Program-made: the position numbers and the translations under genes | The notes under the pieces: model-generated | Databases searched by the model: none | What the model was told of the DNA's origin: nothing | What the model saw: only the letters and a program-made list of their open reading frames with translations | In this document: positions 42,301 through 51,104 of the stretch, piece after piece | How positions within the stretch are numbered: the first letter of the stretch is position 1 | How the letters are laid out: each line of letters starts with the position of its first letter | Assembly (NCBI RefSeq): GCF_004341035.1 | Contig: NZ_SLXK01000007.1 | Location: forward strand, 1-64,000 | Direction of reading: 5' to 3' | DNA from: Scopulibacillus darangshiensis | GTDB lineage: Bacteria > Bacillota > Bacilli > Bacillales > Sporolactobacillaceae | DNA length: 64,000 nt

Positions 42301-44034
42301 TCATGTCGCGGTATAAACATTTCTCTCATATTGAATACAATGTAGCTTCGCAAAAATCCCGCCGCGGTTCAGCAATTCATCATAGCTGCCTTCTTCTGCA
42401 ATGCCATCTTCGGTCACAATCACAATTCTGTCCGCATTTCGAATCGTTGCAAGTCGATGAGCAATGATCAGTGTTGTCCGATTTTCGGCTAATTCGCTTA
42501 AGGCGTGTTGAATCATTTTTTCCGTCTCAGTGTCTAATGCTGAGGTTGCTTCATCCAAAATTAAAATCGGCGGGTTCTTCAGGAACATTCTGGCGATCGC
42601 GATCCGCTGCTTTTGCCCTCCTGATAATTTCAATCCTCTTTCGCCAACCGGTGTCTCGTACCCTTGCGGCAAAGAATGGATAAATGATTCCATATGAGCG
42701 CGCCTTGCGGCTTCTTGAATGTCCCTCTCTGTTGCATTTAAATTCCCGTAGGCAATATTATCGTGAATCGTTCCGGTGAACAAAAAGACATCTTGCTGCA
42801 CGATCCCGATTTGGGCCCGCAGCGATTGTTTTGTCATCTCGCTAATATCGATCCCATCAATCGTAATTTTTCCGTCGTCAAGGTCATAGAAGCGCGGCAC
42901 AAGCGAACAAATCGTTGTTTTGCCCGCACCTGAAGGACCGACAAAGGCGACGGTCTCGCCAGCTTTTACCTGCAAGTCGATACCTTGAAGGACCGTCTGA
43001 TGGGAGTCGTAGCCGAAAGTGACATCATCAAACTGGATGTCACCTTTCAATAAGGGTACTTTGATGGCATCTTCTCGGTCTTGAACATCAGGTTCTTGAT
43101 CAACTAAATCGGAAAAACGTTTAAAACCGGCCATCCCTTTTGGATAAAGTTCCATTAAAGCGCTGATTTTATCAACCGGTTTCATTAGCACATTGACATA
43201 TAAAATAAAACTGACTAATTCTCCATTGGTCAATTGGCCGTGAAAGCTTAACCAAGCACCAAACACTAATACGACAAGGGTGACGAAACGCGTCATCATG
43301 TAAATGCTTGAGCTCGTATATGCCATGACCTTATAGGCTGTAAGCTTTGCTTTGCGGAATTTGCCATTATCATGATCGAAGCGTTTCTTTTCAAAGGATT
43401 CGTTCGTAAACGATTGGACGACCCGAACCCCAGAAACGCTGTCTTCCACTCGTGAGTTAACATCGGCTATTTTTGAATACATTCGCTTCCATGCCTGGTT
43501 CATGCGAATGTTGCAAAATGTTATCACCCATACGAGAAAGGGGACGACCAAAATCGAAACAATCGCCAGCTTCACATTGATAGTCATCATAATCCCAAAA
43601 GCGCCGAAGAAAGTCATTATGGCGATGAAAAAATCTTCAGGGCCGTGGTGAGCGAGCTCACCAATATCAAATAAATCATTTGTGATCCGGCTCATAATAT
43701 GTCCTGTTTTCGTGTTGTCAAAAAAACGAAAGGACTGCTTTTGAACGTGATAAAATAGCTCCCGGCGCATATCGGTCTCAATATTAATGCCCAATTTATG
43801 TCCGAGGAAACTGACAATATACTGTAAAAAGGTGCTTAATACATAGACACCAAGCAACAGAATGCTCACAGTGAGAATCATCGGCCAATCGCCACTCGGC
43901 AATAATCTGTCGATGAACCGTTGCACAGCAACAGGAAATGCCAATTCAAGAATGGCAACAATGACCGCACTTGAAAAGTCAATGATAAACAGTCTCCTAT
44001 GAGGCTTGTAATATGAAAAAAAGCGGCGAATCAT
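42301..44034 (-). CDS. ABC exporter half-transporter, MDR type (fused membrane and ATPase domains)
   Basis: A 577-residue type IV ABC exporter. Six transmembrane helices fill residues about 1-300. The ATPase follows: Walker A GPSGAGKTT, LSGGQKQRIAIARM, LILDEATSALDTETE, and IAHRLAT. It resembles the YfiB/YknU/LmrA-type homodimeric multidrug or lipid exporters. AAGAAGGAG precedes the ATG. It converges on the MFS gene and has its own promoter in the 180-bp gap upstream. The substrate is not predictable. Confidence 0.88.
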   Translation of the reverse strand: MIRRFFSYYKPHRRLFIIDFSSAVIVAILELAFPVAVQRFIDRLLPSGDWPMILTVSILLLGVYVLSTFLQYIVSFLGHKLGINIETDMRRELFYHVQKQSFRFFDNTKTGHIMSRITNDLFDIGELAHHGPEDFFIAIMTFFGAFGIMMTINVKLAIVSILVVPFLVWVITFCNIRMNQAWKRMYSKIADVNSRVEDSVSGVRVVQSFTNESFEKKRFDHDNGKFRKAKLTAYKVMAYTSSSIYMMTRFVTLVVLVFGAWLSFHGQLTNGELVSFILYVNVLMKPVDKISALMELYPKGMAGFKRFSDLVDQEPDVQDREDAIKVPLLKGDIQFDDVTFGYDSHQTVLQGIDLQVKAGETVAFVGPSGAGKTTICSLVPRFYDLDDGKITIDGIDISEMTKQSLRAQIGIVQQDVFLFTGTIHDNIAYGNLNATERDIQEAARRAHMESFIHSLPQGYETPVGERGLKLSGGQKQRIAIARMFLKNPPILILDEATSALDTETEKMIQHALSELAENRTTLIIAHRLATIRNADRIVIVTEDGIAEEGSYDELLNRGGIFAKLHCIQYERNVYTAT

Positions 44035-44215
44035 GCGAACAAACTCCTTCTTTTGCAGGCTGGTATAGTAGCTTGATTATAACCTTATATTTGATATGTG
44101 GGTACAAAATTGCCCGGATTATTAGAGATTAGATTTAATATTGCATAAATCCTTTTTTGCCGGTATAATAACATATAAATTTATAAGGTTTTGAATCGCT
44201 TATATAATAATTTAT

Positions 44216-44611
44216 ATGCCAACCCGATTGTCAAACAAGGAGAATATGATCCAGATACAAGGTGATCTCGTGTACTTGGAAAATTCGAATGAAAACAAAA
44301 AACAGCTATACCGAATTTACAATGAGGTTTCAAAAGAATTGTTGGGTGTAGGCACTATTTCATTAAAGGTAGATATCGAAAATGATCTCATAACTTTTCG
44401 GGCCAAACATCGGCGAGCACACCGCTCAACCTCGTTGGAAAAAGAGGTTCCCGATCTTAAACAAAAATTGGACGTTCAATTGTCAATGATGTTTAAAACC
44501 AGGGTAAAGGAAAAGTTAGAGGGAGAACTAGGCTTAGAAGTTGCCGCGATATTAAGGGACTATGATTCACAGACACAATTAGCTTTTACAAATGCAGTTT
44601 TAAGCCGGTAA
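44216..44611 (+). CDS. DUF2294-family protein
   Basis: A protein of up to 131 residues. LYRIYNEVSKELLGVGTISLKVDIENDLITFRAKHR and the following helix up to LGLEVAAILRDYDSQTQLAFT match DUF2294 (Na-translocating-associated) proteins of Bacillales. ATG 44246 behind AAGGAGA is an alternative start with the stronger site. The function is unknown. It is transcribed alone, ended by the hairpin at 44699. Confidence 0.7.
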   Translation: MPTRLSNKENMIQIQGDLVYLENSNENKKQLYRIYNEVSKELLGVGTISLKVDIENDLITFRAKHRRAHRSTSLEKEVPDLKQKLDVQLSMMFKTRVKEKLEGELGLEVAAILRDYDSQTQLAFTNAVLSR

Positions 44612-44698
44612 AAAATTTATATTAACTTATCTCTTTTGATTTATCTTAGGAGATAGTTCATATTAAACAGCAGGTGACACAACCCTTTGTTTACAAAG

Positions 44699-44752
44699 AA
44701 AAGTGCTCTTGTTAGATGAAAGATCATCTATCAAGAGCACTTTTCTTTTTTG
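44699..44752 (+). terminator. Terminator of the DUF2294 gene
   Basis: AAAAGTGCTCTTG and CAAGAGCACTTTT form a perfect 13-bp stem with a 20-base loop that can fold further, then CTTTTTT. Confidence 0.8.
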
Positions 44753-44825
44753 TATAGAAGAATGGAAGTGCCTTATTGCCATAAAATAAGGAAATATTTT
44801 TAATCATGATAAGGAGGGATTTATT

Positions 44826-46139
44826 TTGAGAAGCTCTATTGAACGTTTTTTTCGATTGGCTGAGAATAACACAAATGTTCGCACAGAATTCATAGCGGGC
44901 ATGACGATCTTTATGACCATGGTGTACGTCCTGATTGTTGTACCGGGGATTCTTGCGGAAGGCGGTATTCCAAAAGGACCGGTAACAGTTTCCGTGATTC
45001 TGATGACGGGGTTAACGAGTATTATTATGGGCCTTTACAGCAACCGCCCATTCGCCTTAGCTCCCGGATTAGGTTCAGTCGCTTTTCTAGCCGTGACATT
45101 GGTCGAGACGGAAGGCCTTCCATGGCAAACCGCGATGGGTATGGTTTTTATTTCAGGCATTCTTTTTCTTCTGCTGACTATTTTTGGCCTTAGACAACTA
45201 ATCGTTAAGCTCATCCCGCCAGCCATCAAGCTGTCGATCGGAGCCGGTGTTGGCTTGTTCATTGCATTAATTGGCTTTAGAAATGCTGGACTCGTTGCTG
45301 CCAATGAGGATGCCAATTCTTTGACCCTTGGAAACTTGGGATCGCCAGAGGCACTTTTATCCATCATAGGTTTTTTCATCATGAGTATTCTAATGGCAAG
45401 GAAAACGAGGGGTCATCTTCTGATAGGCATCGTTGTGACGACCCTTATTGGCATTCCTATGGGTGTTACTCAAATTCCCGACTCAATTTTCTCGCTTCCT
45501 CAAAGCATAGGGCCTGTCTTTCTAAAGCTGAATATCACAGATGCGCTGCAACTGGCTTATTTTCCATTTATTCTGGCGTTCTTTGTACCTGACTTTTTCT
45601 CTAGTCTTGGAACCACACTGGGTGTTGCCGGAAAAGGCGGCATGCTTGATAAGAACGGTGATTTGCCCCAGATCAACAAGCCATTTCTAGTCGACGCTGG
45701 TGCGGCTACCTGGGGTTCGCTCTTTTCGGTACCGGTCATGGCAACTTATGTTGAATCATCTGCAGGAGTGGAGGCTGGCGGCCGTACGGGACTCACCGCG
45801 GTTTTTACAGGATTGTTGTTTTTGCTTACGCTGTTTATCACACCTATCATTAAGATTATTCCAGGGGAGGCCACGGCACCTGCGCTTATTCTCGTTGGTT
45901 TGATGATGATGTCGAGTGTCAAAAATATAAATTTTAATGATACAACGGAATCGCTGCCAGCCTTTATGACAATCGTCGTGACTATTTTCACCTTTAATTT
46001 TGGCAATGGCATTTCCGCAGGTATTATAACTTACGTGTTCGTCAAAGCCTTGTCGGGCCGTTACAAGGAAGTTCATCCCGGTTTATACATTTTAGTTATT
46101 CCGCTTATTTATTACTTCATGACGTTGGCAGGAAAGTAA
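44826..46139 (+). CDS. NCS2-family purine permease (AzgA/PbuG/PbuO type)
   Basis: A 437-residue transporter with about 12-13 helices. RTEFIAGMTIFMTMVYVLIV near the N-terminus, SNRPFALAPGLGSVAFLA and FVPDFFSSLGTTLGVAGKGG are the AzgA-type nucleobase signatures. It should import adenine, guanine or hypoxanthine by proton symport. The TTG start has AAGGAGGG before it. Adenine deaminase follows after 41 bp, which favours adenine or hypoxanthine as substrate. No purine riboswitch was found upstream. Confidence 0.88.
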   Translation: MRSSIERFFRLAENNTNVRTEFIAGMTIFMTMVYVLIVVPGILAEGGIPKGPVTVSVILMTGLTSIIMGLYSNRPFALAPGLGSVAFLAVTLVETEGLPWQTAMGMVFISGILFLLLTIFGLRQLIVKLIPPAIKLSIGAGVGLFIALIGFRNAGLVAANEDANSLTLGNLGSPEALLSIIGFFIMSILMARKTRGHLLIGIVVTTLIGIPMGVTQIPDSIFSLPQSIGPVFLKLNITDALQLAYFPFILAFFVPDFFSSLGTTLGVAGKGGMLDKNGDLPQINKPFLVDAGAATWGSLFSVPVMATYVESSAGVEAGGRTGLTAVFTGLLFLLTLFITPIIKIIPGEATAPALILVGLMMMSSVKNINFNDTTESLPAFMTIVVTIFTFNFGNGISAGIITYVFVKALSGRYKEVHPGLYILVIPLIYYFMTLAGK

Positions 46140-46180
46140 GATATTTTACATCAAACATCATTGTTACAGGAGGTTCATAT

Positions 46181-47947
46181 ATGCATAGTCATCGCAGTCA
46201 AATTGTGGCCGCCGCCCGGGGGGACATCCCCATGGATCTTGTTGTCCGCGGTGCCAAGCTCGTTAATGTTTTTACTGCAGAAATATATACCGCTGATATT
46301 GGGATAAAAGACGGGCGTTTCGCAGCAATTGCGCAATATAAACATGGAAAACCAGATTTTGAAATTGAAGGCGGGCAAGAGGTAGAAGCTAAGGGTCGAT
46401 ATGCTACACCTGGTTATTTCGACTCACATGTTCACATCGAAAGCACAATGGTTACGCCAGATATGTTTGCCTCCGCAGTGCTTTGCCGCGGGACGACAAC
46501 TGTGGTCATTGACCCCCACGAAATAGCTAACGTAATGGGGGCAGAGGGGGTCAAATACATGGTGGAAGCAAGCCGTGGTTTGCCTGTCAGGATTCTGACG
46601 ACTGTACCTTCTTGTGTACCCGCCGTCCCCGGTTTGGAGACTGCAGGTGCCGAATTTCTTGAACAGGACATTGCGGCACTCCTCAGTCTTCCAGATGTGG
46701 TGGGCGTAGCTGAATTGATGGATTATCCCGGGGTTATTAATCAGCATCCCCGTATGGCCGGGATTGTAGAAACTGGATTGGAGCATAAGGTGCTTAATGA
46801 AGGCCATGCACCAAGGGTTTCCGGCAGGCAATTACAAGCGTACTTGGCAGCAGGCGTGACATCGGACCATGAAGGCCGCAGCTCTGAAGAAATTTTGGAA
46901 AAACTGCGTGATGGCATGACGGTCTACATCCGCGAATCAAGCGTAAGTAAGTTTGCTGATGTTGCGGCCAAAGCAGTGGAGGAAGTGCCGCATGTTATGA
47001 ATATCGCGATGTGTACCGATGATGTTGAACCATACGATATGCTTAAGAATGGACAAATGAACCGTGTGATTCGCCGAACGATTGAAGAGGGCATTCCTGC
47101 ACCGCTCGCGATTCGCTACGCCACAATCGGTGGTGCAATGCGTTACGGTAAGCGTGATTTGGGTGCGATTGCTCCGGGTTACATTGCCGATTTGGTCCTT
47201 GTCGACTCTTTGGAGACAATGGAAGTGAGTGAAGTGTATGTTGCTGGGAAGCAGTGGGTCGCCGGCGGGGAGCTGACAGCCGAGATAACAAGCCAAGTGC
47301 CGCCGAAGTCAGTGAATGCTGTTCGGCTTCCGGAGTTGAATGAAGATGACTTTACAATACAAGTCCCATTAGAGCAGGGAATGGCAAAATTGACAACGAT
47401 CGAGGTGACGGATTCCGGTGTGACGATTCAAGACACCGTTGAAGCAGAGGTTACCAACGGGAGAGTCACATCATTACCTGCAGATCATGTGTTTGTTTCG
47501 GTAACAGGCCGGCACGGGCAAAATAAAAAGCCGTTTGTTGGCGTTTTGAAAAATTCGGGCTTAGTAAAAGGTGCGTATGGTACGACCATTGCCCATGATA
47601 GTCACAACCTCGTAGTTGTTGGAACAAATGCGTCTGACATGCTGCTGGCTGCCAAAAAATTGCAAGTCTGCGGTGGGGGACTTTGCCTGACAAGAGACGG
47701 AAAGGTGCTTGATAATGTTGCACTCCCCATAGCGGGTCTTATGGCGTCTGAACCGATTGAAATACTTGGTCCGAAAGTTGAAGCTTTCAGCCGGACAGCT
47801 TTAGAGATGGGGGTCGCGGTTGGCAGGAGGTCCCCGGCAATGGCACTCTCATCATTAGCACTTACGGTGACGCCGGAAATCAGAATCACCGATTTAGGTT
47901 TAGTAGATGTTGCGAAGCAAGAATTAATACCACTATATCAGGGTTAA
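46181..47947 (+). CDS. ade: Adenine deaminase
   Basis: A 588-residue amidohydrolase matching Ade/AdeC: an N-terminal strand region, metal site DSHVHIESTMVTPDMFASAV, DPHEIANVMG, VPSCVPAVPGLETAGA, VVGVAELMDYPGV, GHAPRVSGRQLQAY, and the C-terminal domain with ALEMGVAVGRRSPAMALSSL. It deaminates adenine to hypoxanthine with Mn or Fe. AGGAGG precedes the ATG. Together with the permease it salvages external adenine. Expression is likely tied to purine need but no control site was seen. Confidence 0.93.
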   Translation: MHSHRSQIVAAARGDIPMDLVVRGAKLVNVFTAEIYTADIGIKDGRFAAIAQYKHGKPDFEIEGGQEVEAKGRYATPGYFDSHVHIESTMVTPDMFASAVLCRGTTTVVIDPHEIANVMGAEGVKYMVEASRGLPVRILTTVPSCVPAVPGLETAGAEFLEQDIAALLSLPDVVGVAELMDYPGVINQHPRMAGIVETGLEHKVLNEGHAPRVSGRQLQAYLAAGVTSDHEGRSSEEILEKLRDGMTVYIRESSVSKFADVAAKAVEEVPHVMNIAMCTDDVEPYDMLKNGQMNRVIRRTIEEGIPAPLAIRYATIGGAMRYGKRDLGAIAPGYIADLVLVDSLETMEVSEVYVAGKQWVAGGELTAEITSQVPPKSVNAVRLPELNEDDFTIQVPLEQGMAKLTTIEVTDSGVTIQDTVEAEVTNGRVTSLPADHVFVSVTGRHGQNKKPFVGVLKNSGLVKGAYGTTIAHDSHNLVVVGTNASDMLLAAKKLQVCGGGLCLTRDGKVLDNVALPIAGLMASEPIEILGPKVEAFSRTALEMGVAVGRRSPAMALSSLALTVTPEIRITDLGLVDVAKQELIPLYQG

Positions 47948-47956
47948 GGAGATTAA

Positions 47957-47992
47957 AAAGAAGGGCCTAAGGGTCTTTCTTTTTTATTTTTT
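47957..47992 (+). terminator. Terminator of the permease-ade operon
   Basis: AAGAAGGGCC pairs with GGTCTTTCTT, including two G-U pairs, and is followed by a T-rich tract. Confidence 0.7.
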
Positions 47993-48048
47993 TGTTTTTT
48001 GGGGAAGATAATCCAGTTAAGGAAAAAACCACTTTTCATGGTATGATT

Positions 48049-48084
48049 AAATTCAATATAACATTATAACGTTATATTGAATTT
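48049..48084. promoter_or_regulatory. Operator of the dga-type operon, perfect 14-8-14 inverted repeat
   Basis: AAATTCAATATAAC, an 8-base spacer, and GTTATATTGAATTT form a perfect dyad; an inner TATAACGTTATA (48065-48076) is itself palindromic. The right arm covers the -35 box of the promoter at 48077. A repressor bound here would block transcription; the GntR protein at 52123 is the obvious candidate. Confidence 0.75.
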
Positions 48085-48105
48085 GTTGTCTTTCTGTGCT
48101 ATTCT
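48077..48105 (+). promoter_or_regulatory. Sigma-A promoter of the dga-type operon
   Basis: TTGAAT (48077-48082), a 17-bp spacer and TATTCT (48100-48105). The first gene starts 60 bp downstream. Confidence 0.7.
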
Positions 48106-48165
48106 ACATGTGTAGATCAAAAGGTTTTGTAATGTAAGCGTATCTAAATATAGAAGGTGAAATAA

Positions 48166-49266
48166 ATGAACAAGCGGTTCGTTTTGCGTAATGTAAAGCA
48201 TGTGACTGAAGAAAAAGTCGATATTGTGATTGAAGACGGTAAAATTGCCGAGGTGACAAAGCCTGGAAGCGCCAATGGGCAAAAGGTGTTTGATTACTCC
48301 GGTGCGTATGTTTCCAGCGGCTGGATTGATTTGCACGTCCATGCCTTCCCTGAGTTTGATCCATATGGCGATAAAATCGATGAAATCGGAGTAAAACAAG
48401 GTGTAACCACCATTGTTGATGCCGGGAGCTGCGGGGCAGACCGCATTGCGGATTTAGTTGCAAGCAGAGAACAAAGCAAGACGAACCTGTTTGCATTTCT
48501 AAATATTTCCCGAATTGGTTTGAAGCGAGTGGACGAATTATCCAACTTGGAATGGATTGATAAAAAGAAGGCGGCGGAAGCGGCAAATAGGTATAAAGAA
48601 GTCGTCGTTGGATTAAAGGCCCGGATCAGTAAAAGTGTTGTTAGGGAAAGCGGGATTGAACCTCTGCGTATTGCGCGGGAGCTTTCTAGTGAAACATCGC
48701 TGCCTTTAATGGTTCACATTGGGTCCGCCCCGCCATCTATTGAGGACGTTATTCCCCTCTTAGAAAAAGGTGATGTCGTCACCCACTATCTTAATGGAAA
48801 ATCCAATAATCTCTTTGATGAGAATGGGGAACCGCTTCAAGTGCTGCTGGACGCTATCGACCGTGGTGTCCATTTGGATGTCGGCCACGGGACGGCGAGC
48901 TTCTCATTTAAAATAGCTGAAGCAGCAAAGCGGCACCAGATTGGTTTAGACACAATCAGTACTGATATTTATCGGGGGAACCGTTTGAATGGACCGGTGT
49001 ACAGTATGGCAAATGTCTTGTCAAAGTTTCTATATTTGGGCTATTCGCTTGAAGAGGTCATCGCTGCGGTCACAACACATGCTGCAAACTGGCTGAAAAA
49101 ACCAGAGCTCGGCCGCATTAAAGTTGGTGATCCAGCTAATCTAACGTTGTTTGCAGTTCAAGATGGTCCGGTAACACTTACCGATTCAGAAGGGGAACAG
49201 CGTGTCGCAGAGAGAAGAATAGAAACAAAGGGAGTGGTTGTTCATGACGAGCTCATTGAATGCTAA
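48166..49266 (+). CDS. Amidohydrolase/deacetylase-family metallohydrolase (EF_0837 type)
   Basis: A 366-residue amidohydrolase-superfamily enzyme. The binuclear metal site shows as His57 and His59 in GWIDLHVHAF, the Lys in VVGLKARISKS, the later His residues in PLMVHIGSAPP and VVTHYLNGK, and the Asp in ISTDIYRGN. The group is linked to DgaE/DgaF-type operons and is thought to remove an N-acyl or carbamoyl group from a sugar amino acid. The start has GAAGGTGA. It is first in the operon, and the next start overlaps its end by 23 bp. Confidence 0.85.
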   Translation: MNKRFVLRNVKHVTEEKVDIVIEDGKIAEVTKPGSANGQKVFDYSGAYVSSGWIDLHVHAFPEFDPYGDKIDEIGVKQGVTTIVDAGSCGADRIADLVASREQSKTNLFAFLNISRIGLKRVDELSNLEWIDKKKAAEAANRYKEVVVGLKARISKSVVRESGIEPLRIARELSSETSLPLMVHIGSAPPSIEDVIPLLEKGDVVTHYLNGKSNNLFDENGEPLQVLLDAIDRGVHLDVGHGTASFSFKIAEAAKRHQIGLDTISTDIYRGNRLNGPVYSMANVLSKFLYLGYSLEEVIAAVTTHAANWLKKPELGRIKVGDPANLTLFAVQDGPVTLTDSEGEQRVAERRIETKGVVVHDELIEC

Positions 49267-50347
49267 ATATGGTCTTAAGCGCGTTATAAATGCTAGTGGG
49301 CGCATGAGTATCCTTGGTGTGTCAGCACCTACAGATACAGTAATGGAAGCGATGAAACAAGGCGGGCAAAATTATGTTGAGATTGCTGATCTAGTTGATA
49401 AAGCTGGTGATCATATTGCGGGTATTCTTGGCTCAGAGGCGGCCGTTGTCGTTAATTCGGCATCAAGCGGGATCGCTTTGTCAATTGCGGCACTCGTAAC
49501 GCAAGGAAATCGCCGCAAGAGTGAACGTCTTCACCAAGAAGATATTGCAAAAAATGAAGTCATCATGCTAAAAGGCCACAATGTCCAATACGGAGCTCCT
49601 GTAGAAACGATGATTTACTTAGGCGGCGGCAAGCTTGTCGAAGTCGGCTATGCTAACGAAGGTAAATCTGAACATATTGAAGAGGCTATATCCGAAAATA
49701 CAGCGGCCATCCTATACGTAAAGTCACACCATGCCGTGCAAAAGAACATGATTTCCGTTGAGGAAGCATGGGAAGTAGCAAAACGAAATGGTGTTCCGCT
49801 TATCGTCGATGCTGCAGCAGAAGAAGATATTCAAAAGTATGTCAATGTCTCGGATCTTGCGATTTACAGCGGATCTAAAGCGATTGAAGGGCCAACATCA
49901 GGCATTGTTGGCGGCAAGCGGAAATTTATTAAATGGATCAAAGTCCAATTGCATTGTATCGGACGCAGTATGAAAGTCGGCAAAGAGACAACCTTTGGAC
50001 TGCTTCAGGCGCTTGATGAATATGGTGTCAAAGCTGATAAAAGCAAGCAAGAAAAGGAAAGCTTGCAAGTGTTGATGCCTTTAAGTGAACGCGATGGTGT
50101 CAAAGTGACGATTGTGCAAGATGAGGCAGGCCGGGCGATATTCCGTGCCCGCATTCAAATTGATCCTGAGCAAACAAATACATCCGCAAAGCAAGTTGCC
50201 GAAGAACTGCGGGAAGGCGATATTGCGATTTATACGCGGGATTATGGAATCAGACAAGGCTTTTTTGATATTGACCCGCGTCCGCTCCAGGGCGATGATA
50301 TCCATGTCATCAAATCCAGACTACAAGAACTAATAGGTGGGAAATAA
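49244..50347 (+). CDS. dgaE: PLP-dependent ammonia-lyase (DgaE, SelA-like)
   Basis: About 367 residues of the SelA-like PLP fold. The cofactor Lys lies in LAIYSGSKAIEGPTSGIV; LIVDAAAEEDI gives the Asp that binds the pyridine nitrogen. DgaE of Salmonella converts D-glucosaminate-6-phosphate to 2-keto-3-deoxygluconate-6-phosphate and ammonia. The operon context with DgaF supports that role rather than selenocysteyl-tRNA synthesis. ATG 49244 with GGGAG before it is preferred over TTG 49238. Confidence 0.85.
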   Translation: MTSSLNAKYGLKRVINASGRMSILGVSAPTDTVMEAMKQGGQNYVEIADLVDKAGDHIAGILGSEAAVVVNSASSGIALSIAALVTQGNRRKSERLHQEDIAKNEVIMLKGHNVQYGAPVETMIYLGGGKLVEVGYANEGKSEHIEEAISENTAAILYVKSHHAVQKNMISVEEAWEVAKRNGVPLIVDAAAEEDIQKYVNVSDLAIYSGSKAIEGPTSGIVGGKRKFIKWIKVQLHCIGRSMKVGKETTFGLLQALDEYGVKADKSKQEKESLQVLMPLSERDGVKVTIVQDEAGRAIFRARIQIDPEQTNTSAKQVAEELREGDIAIYTRDYGIRQGFFDIDPRPLQGDDIHVIKSRLQELIGGK

Positions 50348-50348
50348 C

Positions 50349-51104
50349 ATGACCAATATAGCTAAGCGATTTTACAGAGACCGTGCGGCATTAAATGTCT
50401 TAGCGGGCGGTATAGAAAATGCCAAAGAAATATTTGAAGCGTCCGAGGGACATGTGCTAATCGGTGTTCTATCAAAAGATTATGCAACAGTTGAAGAAGC
50501 TGTGGCAGCAATGAAAGATTACGGAAAAGAAATTGATGAAGCTGTATCAATCGGATTGGGTGCTGGTGATAACCGCCAAGCTGCTGTTGTGGCTGATATT
50601 GCAAAATACTATCCAGGAAGCCATATCAATCAAGTCTTTCCTTCTGTAGGGGCCACGCGCGCCAATCTTGGCGGAAAAGACAGCTGGATTAACAGTTTGG
50701 TTTCGCCAACAGGGCAAGCCGGCTATGTCAACATATCTACTGGTCCGATCAGCGCAGCACAGGAAGAACAGGCGATTGTACCGATTAAAACCGCGATAGC
50801 CCTTGTGCGCGACATGGGTGGCAATGCCTTGAAATACTTCCCAATGAAAGGATTAAGCCGTGAAGACGAATTCCGTGCAGTCGCGCAAGCTTGCGGTGAA
50901 GAAGGCTTTGCGTTAGAGCCAACAGGTGGAATTGACAAAGAGAACTTTGAAGAAATCTTGCGTATTGCCCTAGAAGCGAACGTGCCGAAAGTTATCCCTC
51001 ATGTCTATTCATCAATTATCAACAAAGAAACAGGGGAAACAAATATTGAGGATGTCCGCGAATTAACTGCTCTGATGAAGAAATTAGTTGATAACCATGA
51101 GTAA
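50349..51104 (+). CDS. dgaF: KDPG-type aldolase (DgaF)
   Basis: About 251 residues of the KDGP aldolase (DgaF) family, class I TIM barrel. GQAGYVNISTGPIS and the Schiff-base candidate Lys in GGNALKYFPMKG are visible, then LEPTGGIDKENFEEIL. It should cleave 2-keto-3-deoxy-6-phosphogluconate to pyruvate and glyceraldehyde 3-phosphate. ATG 50349 lies 2 bp after the DgaE stop with AGGTGGGA before it. The next start overlaps its end by 8 bp. Confidence 0.85.
   Translation: MTNIAKRFYRDRAALNVLAGGIENAKEIFEASEGHVLIGVLSKDYATVEEAVAAMKDYGKEIDEAVSIGLGAGDNRQAAVVADIAKYYPGSHINQVFPSVGATRANLGGKDSWINSLVSPTGQAGYVNISTGPISAAQEEQAIVPIKTAIALVRDMGGNALKYFPMKGLSREDEFRAVAQACGEEGFALEPTGGIDKENFEEILRIALEANVPKVIPHVYSSIINKETGETNIEDVRELTALMKKLVDNHE

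Noticed and set aside
44612-44825. A purine riboswitch before the purine permease
   Set aside because: The conserved three-way junction and loop sequences are not present; only a terminator of the previous gene is seen.
48106-48150. A cre site (TGTAAGCGTATCTA) upstream of the dga-type operon
   Set aside because: It has three mismatches to the cre consensus, too many to claim.
49244-50347. Selenocysteine synthase SelA
   Set aside because: Only the fold is shared; the neighbours are DgaF, a kinase and a sugar-acid permease, and there is no selB or selC.
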